This document shows, in pieces, positions 1-5,181 of a DNA stretch of 5,181 bases. Made by a program: the position numbers and the translations under genes. The DNA comes from Nostoc sp. CHAB 5715 (GTDB lineage Bacteria; Cyanobacteriota; Cyanobacteriia; Cyanobacteriales; Nostocaceae), in contig NZ_JAIVFR010000547.1 in assembly GCF_020829685.1 (NCBI RefSeq), forward strand, positions 1 through 5,181. The letters run 5' to 3'. The notes under the pieces are model-generated. The model had not been told where the DNA came from. It ran no database searches and worked only from the letters and a program-made list of their open reading frames with translations. The first letter of the stretch is position 1. The number at the start of each line of letters is the position of its first letter.

Positions 1-31
1 TCTCTCTACTTGCCGCTTATTATTTTATAGG

Positions 32-72
32 AAAAAAGCCTGAAATAATTGCTAGACAATCATTTCAGGCTT
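32..72 (-). terminator. Intrinsic terminator on the minus strand
   Basis: Perfect 11-bp inverted repeat AAGCCTGAAAT (36-46) and ATTTCAGGCTT (62-72). After one A/C mismatch the stem continues with ATTG (48-51) and CAAT (57-60), leaving a 5-nt loop. Read on the minus strand, the stem runs directly into six T residues (complement of 32-37), the classic intrinsic terminator. On the plus strand the stem is followed by a mixed sequence without a T run, so the minus direction is favoured. It might also serve, less efficiently, a plus-strand gene ending left of the window. Confidence 0.75.
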
Positions 73-184
73 GAGTCTCTTCAATTTTATAATTATTAAA
101 TCCGCTTTAATATCTGCGGAATGTGGGATCTAAGACATTGTTTGTCGTTTTACACTCAGCTTTCAGGGTGATGCCTACGACATT
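32..184 (-). ncRNA. Candidate small RNA, about 150 nt
   Basis: This is an inferred transcript, not a recognised RNA family. A minus-strand promoter-like pair (191-220) would start RNA near position 184, and a strong intrinsic terminator ends it near 32. Between them the RNA could fold a hairpin with a perfect 6-bp stem (TGTCGT with ACGACA, plus-strand 177-182 and 143-148, loop 28 nt), then a 5-bp hairpin (TCCGC with GCGGA, 101-120), then the terminator stem. The stretches between the stems are AT-rich and could pair with targets. No convincing open reading frame was seen in it. It does not resemble Yfr1 or a tRNA by eye. Promoter, stems and terminator are seen directly; that they form one transcript is inference. 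Confidence 0.4.
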
Positions 185-190
185 TAATTA

Positions 191-220
191 ATAATACAAA
201 CATATTACTTTAGCTGTAAA
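191..220 (-). promoter_or_regulatory. Sigma-70-type promoter for the candidate small RNA
   Basis: On the minus strand TTTACA (215-220) lies 18 bp before TATTAT (191-196). Each box differs from the consensus TTGACA/TATAAT by one base. A start site about 7 bp further on would fall near 184. The region is AT-rich, so chance matches are possible; the support comes from the strong terminator about 150 bp downstream on the same strand. Confidence 0.4.
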
Positions 221-284
221 GGTGTCATAAATTAAGCACTAGTACAGCACGGCGTAAATAAACCACCCCTGACGCTCGAAGACT

Positions 285-348
285 CGCTAACGCTGCGCTA
301 ACGGGTTCGGCAGTTCCTCATGGGGGGAACCCCCAAGACCGGACTGCC
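285..348. repeat. Structured palindromic intergenic repeat
   Basis: A GC-rich island in AT-rich flanks. It starts with two copies of CGCTAACG (285-292 and 296-303) set 11 bp apart. Then comes a two-level hairpin: outer stem GGCAGTTC (309-316) with GGACTGCC (341-348), including one G-U pair, and inner stem TGGGGG (321-326) with CCCCCA (330-335) around a GAA loop. The form and composition match the small dispersed palindromic repeats common in Nostoc-type genomes. Copy number cannot be judged from this window. Confidence 0.6.
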
Positions 349-387
349 TCACCATTCCAAATCAACAAAACTCTTACGTTGTATTCA

Positions 388-415
388 TTTTGACTTTTGA
401 ATTTTGACTTTTGCC
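388..415. repeat. Degenerate heptamer tandem array (TTTTGAC type)
   Basis: Four consecutive heptamers: TTTTGAC, TTTTGAA, TTTTGAC, TTTTGCC. Short tandem heptamer repeats between genes are a known feature of heterocystous cyanobacteria. The array lies about 70 bp before the DUF92 start codon, so it may lie in that gene's leader or promoter region. Confidence 0.6.
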
Positions 416-486
416 TTGCGGTACTAGGGGTAACAAATTAGTTATTCTGTTGATATTCAGACAAAATTACTCATGATTAATTGCTG

Positions 487-1332
487 ATGTCATCCTTAAT
501 TGATTCTGTTAATCCCTGGTTGGTGGCGGTAGGATTAAACACAATTCTATTGGGTTTAGCTTGGATTGCTCCGAAAAAGCTGCTTACCCCTGCTGGATTA
601 TTGCACGCCTGGTTTCTGGCTATCCTAATTTGGGTAACTCTAGGCTGGCAAGGATATGCAGTAGTAATGTTCTATTTTCTCGTTGGTTCTGGCGTTACCC
701 GCATCGGGATGGCGCAGAAGGAGGCTGAAGGAATTGCCGAAAAGCGTTCTGGGGCAAGAGGCCCAGAAAATGTTTGGGGTTCGGCTTTGACTGGGGCGCT
801 GTGTGCTTTGGGAGTAGGGATAATAAATTCGGGATTTATTGTACCTAGTTCCCAATACTTCGGCAACGCTCAGTACAAGTTTTTAGTCCCCAATACTTCG
901 GCAACGCTCAGTACAAGTCTCCAATCCCTATTATTGTTAGCCTATGTAGCGAGTTTCAGTACCAAGCTGGCTGATACCACTGCTAGTGAAGTCGGTAAAG
1001 CCTATGGTAAAAGCACCTTTCTAATTACCACACTCCAACCAGTGCCTCGCGGTACAGAAGGGGCGGTAAGCTTGGAGGGAACTTTAGCTGGGATTGTGGC
1101 TTCTGTAGCGATCGCATTTGTTGGTTGGGGAGTTGGTTTAATTGATCTATTAGGAGTAGCTTGGTGTGTACTCGCAGCATTTATTGCTACGAACTTAGAA
1201 AGTGTGATTGGGGCAACATTGCAATCTAAGTATACTTGGCTGACCAATGAAGTCGTAAATATTTTTAATACATTAATCGGTGCGATCGCGGCTGTGCTAC
1301 TTGCCTGGACATGGATAAGTATAATTAAGTAG
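487..1332 (+). CDS. DUF92/TIGR00297 membrane protein, VTE6-like (phytyl-phosphate kinase family)
   Basis: Integral membrane protein of 281 residues. In plants the family member VTE6 phosphorylates phytyl phosphate to phytyl diphosphate, salvaging chlorophyll phytol for tocopherol and phylloquinone synthesis; the cyanobacterial role is inferred by homology. About seven or eight hydrophobic segments are visible (roughly 11-28, 37-51, 55-68, 97-118, 145-158, 199-216, 219-236, 258-277). Conserved polar motifs lie between them: TRIG with QKEAEGIAEKRSGARGPENV (71-96), STKLADTTASEVGK (158-171), QPVPRGTEGAVSLEGT (184-199), ATNLESVIGA (234-243) and LTNEVVN (252-258). ATG 487 was chosen; the only upstream in-frame option is TTG 481, just after a stop at 478. 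Neither has a clear ribosome site. Residues 120-144 are odd: they are encoded by a frame-shifted direct repeat. The gene appears monocistronic. Confidence 0.9.
   Translation: MSSLIDSVNPWLVAVGLNTILLGLAWIAPKKLLTPAGLLHAWFLAILIWVTLGWQGYAVVMFYFLVGSGVTRIGMAQKEAEGIAEKRSGARGPENVWGSALTGALCALGVGIINSGFIVPSSQYFGNAQYKFLVPNTSATLSTSLQSLLLLAYVASFSTKLADTTASEVGKAYGKSTFLITTLQPVPRGTEGAVSLEGTLAGIVASVAIAFVGWGVGLIDLLGVAWCVLAAFIATNLESVIGATLQSKYTWLTNEVVNIFNTLIGAIAAVLLAWTWISIIK
846..918. repeat. 35-bp direct repeat inside the DUF92 gene
   Basis: Positions 846-880 recur at 884-918 with a single mismatch (850 versus 888); the 30 bp from 851 and from 889 are identical. The offset is 38 bp, not a multiple of three, so the copies are read in different frames: the first gives QYFGNAQYK, the second NTSATLSTS. 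The unit begins with an ACTT-containing stretch and ends in AAGT, like short dispersed repeats seen in Nostoc genomes. The gene stays open throughout. The repeat falls in a loop between two hydrophobic segments, where extra residues would be tolerated. Confidence 0.85.
1108..1115. repeat. HIP1 octamer GCGATCGC (one of five)
   Basis: HIP1 palindromes are over-represented in many cyanobacterial genomes. In this window they lie at 1108-1115, 1282-1289, 3457-3464, 3756-3763 and 4231-4238. All five are inside coding sequence: two in the DUF92 gene and three in the exporter gene. They support the cyanobacterial assignment. Confidence 0.9.
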
Positions 1333-1372
1333 ACAGGTGAGAATAAAGGATTACTTATTAAGGTTCCCACCT

Positions 1373-1422
1373 CAGTTGCTACAACTTTGATCATAATAAG
1401 CAACTGGCAAGAAACAATTCTT
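1373..1422 (+). terminator. Possible terminator hairpins after the DUF92 gene
   Basis: A perfect 8-bp stem CAGTTGCT (1373-1380) with AGCAACTG (1399-1406) and an 18-nt loop lies 40 bp after the stop codon. A small AAGAA-ACAA-TTCTT hairpin follows (1409-1422), and then a T-rich stretch. There is no immediate run of T residues, so this is a weak candidate. Confidence 0.3.
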
Positions 1423-1500
1423 AATATGTTTTACTTTATTTTCGCCTATCTAAACTAATCATCATTCATTTTTCCAGAACGATTAGCTTGTAGTGAGTTA

Positions 1501-1571
1501 GCGCGGTCTTCTCACATTGGGAGAGGCTAGCGCGTGTCAGCCAAAGGGTGAGCGGCTCCAGCCCTGCTTTT
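1501..1571. repeat. Palindromic GC-rich intergenic repeat
   Basis: A GC-rich block in AT-rich surroundings. GCGC (1501-1504) can pair with GCGC (1530-1533) and TCTC (1510-1513) with GAGA (1521-1524). A second imperfect hairpin, AGCGGCT with AGCC-CT-GCT (about 1551-1568), is followed by TTTT. The core 1508-1527 resembles, in reverse orientation, a palindrome inside the isomerase gene at 2488-2506. This fits a mobile-type small repeat of Nostoc genomes. The second hairpin and T run could also terminate plus-strand transcripts. Confidence 0.55.
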
Positions 1572-1734
1572 ATGCAACTTAAATGCTCATTAGCTGATCT
1601 ACCTGATTAGTTCTCTGAATTTATAAAGATTTGGCTACACAACTGGTTTTGCCTTATAACTGATATTTTAAATCCTGTTCTGTCCCCGCTAGACCGTAAA
1701 AGTAATTATGGGAAATTATTTTATTTACTAGGTA

Positions 1735-1740
1735 TATAAT
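1735..1740 (+). promoter_or_regulatory. Possible -10 box for the isomerase-exporter operon
   Basis: A perfect TATAAT lies 130 bp before the isomerase start. No good -35 box stands at the right distance; the sequence there is A/T-rich. GTA-N8-TAT at 1696-1709 resembles an NtcA site but lacks the final C and sits 25 bp from the box rather than about 22. In such AT-rich DNA the match could be chance. Confidence 0.3.
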
Positions 1741-1768
1741 TTTTTGACCATTTAGATGTGATTAGTTC

Positions 1769-1841
1769 ATAAAATCTTTATCATATTTAATTATCAATGA
1801 CCAAATGATTTTTATATGATTTAATTTAAAAGTCTTATAAG
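1769..1841 (+). pseudogene. Eroded duplicate of the start of the isomerase gene
   Basis: Positions 1769-1815 match the first codons of the following gene (1870-1916) at 37 of 47 positions without gaps, 101 bp upstream. Read in the matching frame, the copy gives IKSLSYLIINDQMIFI against MESLSFLAINDKIISI in the real gene, 9 of 16 identical. ATA replaces the start codon, and stops follow (TGA at 1817, TAA at 1838). Weaker similarity extends upstream (1744-1768 with 1845-1869), so leader sequence was copied too. It looks like a remnant of a former tandem paralogue or of a local duplication. It cannot be translated as it stands. Confidence 0.55.
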
Positions 1842-1869
1842 TGCTTAATCATTTTCACATAGTTAATTC

Positions 1870-2652
1870 ATGGAATCTTTATCATTTTTGGCAATCAATG
1901 ACAAAATAATTTCTATTGAGGAAGCAGTAAAGTACCTGCAAGCCTCTGGAAAATTGGGACAGTTCATTGGGGATATTCTCCGCCAGTACGTAATTGAGGA
2001 AGAAATCCGAACACGAGACGATATTGAGATTGGTACAGCAATAACTGAACAGGCAATTATTGACTTTAGGCTGAAAAACCAACTGACTGACCCCCAAAGT
2101 TTTCAAGAATGGTTAAAAGCCAACAACACAGATTACGCTACCTTTCACACATCGGTGGCTTTTGGTTACAAGTTAGAAAAGCTAAAAGCTGTAGTGACGG
2201 AACCAAAAGTCCCAGAATATTTTATTGAACGCAAAATTTTTTTAGATCGAGTGGTACTTTCTCGGATCGTTGTTGATAATCGAGAATTGGCAGACGAACT
2301 ACAAACTCAAATTGAAGAAGGAGGTAGTTTTGAGCAACTAGCTAAAGAGTATTCCCTTTCAGATGACCGAATTGTGAACGGCATGATGGGAATAGTCAGC
2401 CGAGGAAGTATGCCGGATATATTACGGGCAGCTATTGATGTGGCCAGTCCTGGACAATTGATAGGGCCAATAGAAATCGTTGGCAAAGACTCTCCCCAAG
2501 GAGAAGGACCTTATGGTTTGTTTCGAGTAGAACAATTTCTGCCAGCGTCTTTAGAAGATACTCAACTAAAGCAAGCACTACAAAATGAGTTGTTTGAGAA
2601 ATGGCTAGCAGAGAAAATTCAAAAACTGACAGTCAAATTACAAGTGAGTTAA
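1870..2652 (+). CDS. Parvulin/SurA-like peptidyl-prolyl isomerase linked to a type I secretion exporter
   Basis: A 260-residue protein. Residues 1-125 form a helical SurA-like N-terminal part with the stretch KYLQASGKLGQFIGDILRQY (21-40). Residues about 126-224 match the parvulin fold (ELADELQTQIEEGGSFEQLAKEYS, 139-162; MGIVSRGSMPDILRAAI, 173-189). The C-terminal helix is 226-256. There is no signal peptide or membrane segment, so it is predicted cytoplasmic, unlike SurA. Parvulin active-site histidines appear replaced: Arg132 at the first position and Gly216 at the last, and the usual GG is Asn170-Gly171. A chaperone or adaptor role for the exported substrate is therefore plausible, with isomerase activity doubtful. 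ATG 1870 fits the family start; no Shine-Dalgarno is seen. The end overlaps the exporter gene by 52 bp. Confidence 0.88.
   Translation: MESLSFLAINDKIISIEEAVKYLQASGKLGQFIGDILRQYVIEEEIRTRDDIEIGTAITEQAIIDFRLKNQLTDPQSFQEWLKANNTDYATFHTSVAFGYKLEKLKAVVTEPKVPEYFIERKIFLDRVVLSRIVVDNRELADELQTQIEEGGSFEQLAKEYSLSDDRIVNGMMGIVSRGSMPDILRAAIDVASPGQLIGPIEIVGKDSPQGEGPYGLFRVEQFLPASLEDTQLKQALQNELFEKWLAEKIQKLTVKLQVS
2488..2506. repeat. Short palindrome inside the isomerase gene
   Basis: TCTCC-CCAA-GGAGA is a perfect 5-bp stem (2491-2495 with 2500-2504). It encodes part of the polar stretch KDSPQGEG (206-213), placed where parvulin-type proteins usually have a tight turn before the last strand. Its reverse complement resembles the core of the intergenic repeat at 1508-1527. 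It may be a repeat insertion that kept the reading frame; this is inference. Confidence 0.4.
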
Positions 2653-5181
2653 ATATTCTGGATAATGAATCTTTACGATTAAAAGTGCTAGCTTCTTTGC
2701 CTTGGAATCAGCCACCGTTATGCTGGCTGACTCCCGAACAACAATCCCGATTGGAAAAGGAGTCCCAAACTCGTCAGTATCGTCTTGGAGAGAAAATCTG
2801 GTCAAACGATGTTGGCGGGTACCAATTCTTAATTGTGGCTGGGAAAGTCCGCTTACGAGAGGAAGGAGTTGGTAAACCAATAGCCGCCCTAGATGTGGGC
2901 GATTGGTTTGGTGACTTCCAAAAGCTGTCTGCGGATTTTAAAGCTGTAGCTGCTAGTAAAGAAGTAGTAATAGTGTGTTGGCATACAGCACTGTGGGCAG
3001 AATTTTCTAACCCACAAATTCAGGAATTCTGGCAAGTGTTACCAGTGGACATGGAGAGAGAGAAAGACACATTTTCCTTCTCTTCCACTCCTTCACTAGC
3101 GCCAGCTTCAGAGGGAACTTCCAGCCCCCATAGCCTCCAACCCCAAAGAGGACTTCCAGCCGCTAATCAGATCATCTCAAGTTATCCCTTTGTTGCCAGC
3201 TGGAACACTGCTGCTGCCTGTTTAACAATGGTGGCGCAACAGTTAGAAAATTCTGTGCAACTGGAATGGGTGCAGCGCCAACTCAGAGGACAACGCCCAA
3301 AACAGGTTATGGAAGCAGGAGAAAAGTTAGGGTTAGTGTTGCGGCGCTTACAAGTGAGTTGGGATGAATTGCGACAGTTGTCATTTCCAGCTTTACTACT
3401 GTGGAATTCTGATTCACCCCAAAGTCCATCCTGGGTGGTAGCTTATGGAGTTAAAGGCGATCGCTTAATTATCGCTAACCCTCTAAATCCCGATCGCATT
3501 TGTGAAAGCTTACCGCAGTCGATAGTTGAAGCATCTTGGGATGGGCAATTGTGGCAAGTAGAACTCATATCCCAGCAAGAAAAATTTAACCTCAGTTGGT
3601 TCACCCCAGCAGTTTGGAAGTATAAGGGATTGCTCACAGAAGTATTGTTAGCATCTTTTACCTTGCAGCTTTTGGGGTTAACAACACCACTAATTACGCA
3701 AGTCGTCATTGATAAAGTCATGGTGCAGGAGAGTTTGCCGACTCTCGATGTCATGGCGATCGCACTTTTGTTCGTAGCCATATTTGAGTCCATACTTGGC
3801 ATTCTGCGCCTATTCATTTTTACCCATACAGCTCGTCGTCTGGATTTGAGTTTATCAGCACAGCTATTTCGTCATCTGATGCGTCTGCCTTTGGCTTACT
3901 TTGAATCGCGGCGCGTTGGAGACACAGTAGCACGAGTCCAGGAACTCGAACAAATACGTCAGTTTCTCACAGGTACAGCATTAACTGTGATTCTGGATAG
4001 CATCTTTGCTGTGGTGTACCTAGCATTGATGTTTTACTATAATATTCCACTCACCTTTGTAGCCTTAGCAGTACTGCCGCTATTTGCGACTTTAACCATA
4101 GTTGCAACACCAATTCTGCGTAACTGGCTCAACGAAACCTTTAACCGGAGTGCCGATAGTCAATCGTTTCTAGTCGAGACAATCACCGGAATTCACTCCG
4201 TTAAAGCCCATGCAGCAGAACCAGTAGCCCGCGATCGCTGGGAAGGCTTATTTGCTCGCTTCATTCGCACAGGTTTTAAAGCTTCTACCACCTCCAATAT
4301 CAGCAGCAATCTGGGTGACTTTCTCACCAATTTGTCTACCCTGCTGATTCTCTGGTTTGGAGCCAAATTAGTCATCGAACAAAAGCTCACAGTCGGACAA
4401 CTTGTTGCCTTTCAAATGCTGTCTGGTAGAGTCACAGGCCCACTTTTGCGCTTAGTACAGTTGTGGCAAACCCTCCAACAAGTGCTACTTTCTGTAGATC
4501 GCATTGGTGATATTCTCAACGTCTCCCCAGAAGCTGAACTGGGAACCGGTCTAGTTTTACCACCCCTGAAAGGACAAGTCACCTTTGAGCAAGTCTTTTT
4601 CCGCTACCGCCCAAACTTTGAAGCAATTCTGCGGGGAATCTCTTTCAATGCCGAACCAGGGCAATTTGTTGGCATTGTCGGACGTAGCGGTTCTGGGAAA
4701 AGTACCCTGTCTAAGCTATTGCAACGCCTCTATCAAATTGAATCAGGACGCATCCTTATTGATGGTTTTGATATAAAAAGTGCCGATTTAGCCTCACTGC
4801 GGCAACAAGTTAGTGTAGTTCTCCAAGAAGACTTTTTATTCAACGGTACTATTTTGGAAAATATCACTCTCGGTAGTCCCGACATTACCGCAGAGCAAGT
4901 AGTAGAGGCGGCAAGACTAGCAGTAGCCCACGACTTCATCAGTCAATTACCCTACGGTTACGAAACCAATGTTGGCGAACGCGGTACCGCTTTATCTGGT
5001 GGACAGAGACAACGTATTGCCCTCGCAAGGCTATTTCTTTCTCAAGCGCCGATTTTAGTTTTGGATGAAGCTACCAGCGCTTTGGATAGTGAAACAGAAC
5101 AACAAGTACTGCAAAACCTGCAAAAAATTTCTGCTAATCGTACTGTGTTCCTAATTGCTCATCGCTTTGCTCCCCTCAAAC
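2601..5181 (+). CDS. Type I secretion ABC exporter with cNMP-binding-like and degenerate C39 domains (3' end outside window)
   Basis: A membrane ATPase that exports a protein or peptide; 860 residues are visible. Residues 51-135 are a cyclic-nucleotide-binding-like fold (FLIVAGKVRLRE, GDWFGDF). A Ser/Pro-rich linker follows (about 151-190), then a C39-like domain (193-320), a six-helix membrane domain (about 340-630) and the ATPase. ATPase motifs are intact: Walker A GRSGSGKS (694-701), Q-loop Gln742, signature LSGGQ (798-802), Walker B ILVLDE (818-823), H-loop His854. In the C39 part the aligned catalytic residues are Thr203, Ser277 and Asn293 instead of Cys, His and Asp, so proteolysis is unlikely. 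ATG 2601 is the only ATG before the domains; a stop at 2595 blocks extension. It overlaps the isomerase gene by 52 bp, suggesting coupling. It resembles HlyB and the HetC class; the exact orthologue is unclear. Confidence 0.92.
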   Translation, partial: MASRENSKTDSQITSELNILDNESLRLKVLASLPWNQPPLCWLTPEQQSRLEKESQTRQYRLGEKIWSNDVGGYQFLIVAGKVRLREEGVGKPIAALDVGDWFGDFQKLSADFKAVAASKEVVIVCWHTALWAEFSNPQIQEFWQVLPVDMEREKDTFSFSSTPSLAPASEGTSSPHSLQPQRGLPAANQIISSYPFVASWNTAAACLTMVAQQLENSVQLEWVQRQLRGQRPKQVMEAGEKLGLVLRRLQVSWDELRQLSFPALLLWNSDSPQSPSWVVAYGVKGDRLIIANPLNPDRICESLPQSIVEASWDGQLWQVELISQQEKFNLSWFTPAVWKYKGLLTEVLLASFTLQLLGLTTPLITQVVIDKVMVQESLPTLDVMAIALLFVAIFESILGILRLFIFTHTARRLDLSLSAQLFRHLMRLPLAYFESRRVGDTVARVQELEQIRQFLTGTALTVILDSIFAVVYLALMFYYNIPLTFVALAVLPLFATLTIVATPILRNWLNETFNRSADSQSFLVETITGIHSVKAHAAEPVARDRWEGLFARFIRTGFKASTTSNISSNLGDFLTNLSTLLILWFGAKLVIEQKLTVGQLVAFQMLSGRVTGPLLRLVQLWQTLQQVLLSVDRIGDILNVSPEAELGTGLVLPPLKGQVTFEQVFFRYRPNFEAILRGISFNAEPGQFVGIVGRSGSGKSTLSKLLQRLYQIESGRILIDGFDIKSADLASLRQQVSVVLQEDFLFNGTILENITLGSPDITAEQVVEAARLAVAHDFISQLPYGYETNVGERGTALSGGQRQRIALARLFLSQAPILVLDEATSALDSETEQQVLQNLQKISANRTVFLIAHRFAPLK

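Larger units (their letters stand above)
221..486 (+). other. Non-coding upstream region of the DUF92 gene, repeat-rich
   Basis: No supported gene lies here. From left to right it holds a segment of the kind often seen between Nostoc genes (around 238-262), a structured GC-rich repeat (285-348), and a heptamer array (388-415). It ends in a leader for the DUF92 gene with no obvious Shine-Dalgarno sequence and no clear promoter boxes. The familiarity of the first segment is from memory and was not searched. Confidence 0.5.
1333..1869 (+). other. 537-bp intergenic region
   Basis: No supported gene. Plus-strand frames here are only about 10-12 codons long, and none looks like a secretion precursor with a double-glycine leader. 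The region holds a hairpin after the DUF92 gene (1373-1406), a palindromic repeat (1501-1571), a TATAAT box (1735-1740) and an AT-rich stretch with a decayed copy of the next gene's start (1744-1841). In 1572-1730 nothing definite was seen. Confidence 0.6.

Noticed and set aside
388..415. CRISPR-like array
   Set aside because: The units are seven-base contiguous repeats without spacers, a known short tandem repeat type in these bacteria.
473..487. Four-codon leader frame (MINC then stop) overlapping the DUF92 ATG as TGATG
   Set aside because: A frame this short arises easily by chance, and there is no ribosome site or conservation evidence.
1002..1403. Minus-strand open frame of 133 codons across the 3' part of the DUF92 gene
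   Set aside because: It lies opposite a well-supported membrane protein gene, has no family resemblance and ends within a hydrophobic-coding complement; it is a shadow frame.
1572..1610. Small precursor peptide starting MQLKCSLADLPD
   Set aside because: Only 12 codons, no ribosome site, no double-glycine leader and no link to the operon other than position.
1696..1740. NtcA-like site GTA-N8-TAT before a TATAAT box
   Set aside because: The final base of GTA-N8-TAC is wrong and the spacing is 25 bp rather than about 22, so nitrogen control cannot be claimed.
3443..3817. Minus-strand open frame of 124 codons within the exporter gene
   Set aside because: It is antisense to conserved C39-like and membrane domain coding sequence, with no recognisable domain.
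2601..5181. Calling the exporter HetC
   Set aside because: HetC is a related HlyB-type exporter of heterocystous cyanobacteria, but the isomerase partner and the overlap point to a different secretion unit, and the 3' end and neighbours are not visible.

Overview
The window looks like chromosomal DNA from a filamentous, probably heterocyst-forming cyanobacterium of the Nostoc/Anabaena group. The evidence is five copies of the cyanobacterial octamer GCGATCGC, several kinds of short structured repeat between and inside genes, a degenerate heptamer array of TTTTGAC type, and proteins of familiar cyanobacterial families. No species can be named from the sequence alone.

Layout. Positions 1-480 have no protein gene. 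On the minus strand they hold a promoter-like pair (191-220), a run with two possible hairpins, and a strong intrinsic terminator (32-72). Together these form a candidate small RNA of about 150 nt. The rest of this stretch is a structured repeat (285-348) and a heptamer array (388-415). Positions 487-1332 (+) encode an integral membrane protein of the DUF92/TIGR00297 family, the family of plant VTE6 phytyl-phosphate kinase. A 35-bp direct repeat lies inside this gene, and its two copies are read in different frames. Positions 1333-1869 are non-coding, with a hairpin, another palindromic repeat, a possible promoter, and a decayed copy of the start of the next gene. Positions 1870-2652 (+) encode a parvulin/SurA-like peptidyl-prolyl isomerase without a signal peptide. 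Positions 2601 to the window end (+) encode a large ABC exporter that overlaps the isomerase gene by 52 bp. It carries an N-terminal cyclic-nucleotide-binding-like fold, a C39-like peptidase domain, a membrane domain and an ATPase domain, and it runs off the window in the ATPase.

How the genes work together. The isomerase and exporter overlap and are probably translationally coupled, so they form the start of a type I secretion operon. An HlyD-type adaptor would be expected downstream, outside the window. The exporter's C39 domain has lost its aligned catalytic Cys, His and Asp, and the isomerase has lost the His residues typical of parvulins. The pair may therefore bind and hand over a protein substrate rather than cleave or isomerise it. 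No precursor or cargo gene is visible here. The DUF92 gene is separated by more than 500 bp and is probably an independent unit in chlorophyll-phytol salvage and tocopherol synthesis.

The most interesting points are the candidate small RNA, the eroded duplicate of the isomerase gene start, the frame-shifted repeat inside the DUF92 gene, and the doubly degenerate secretion pair.
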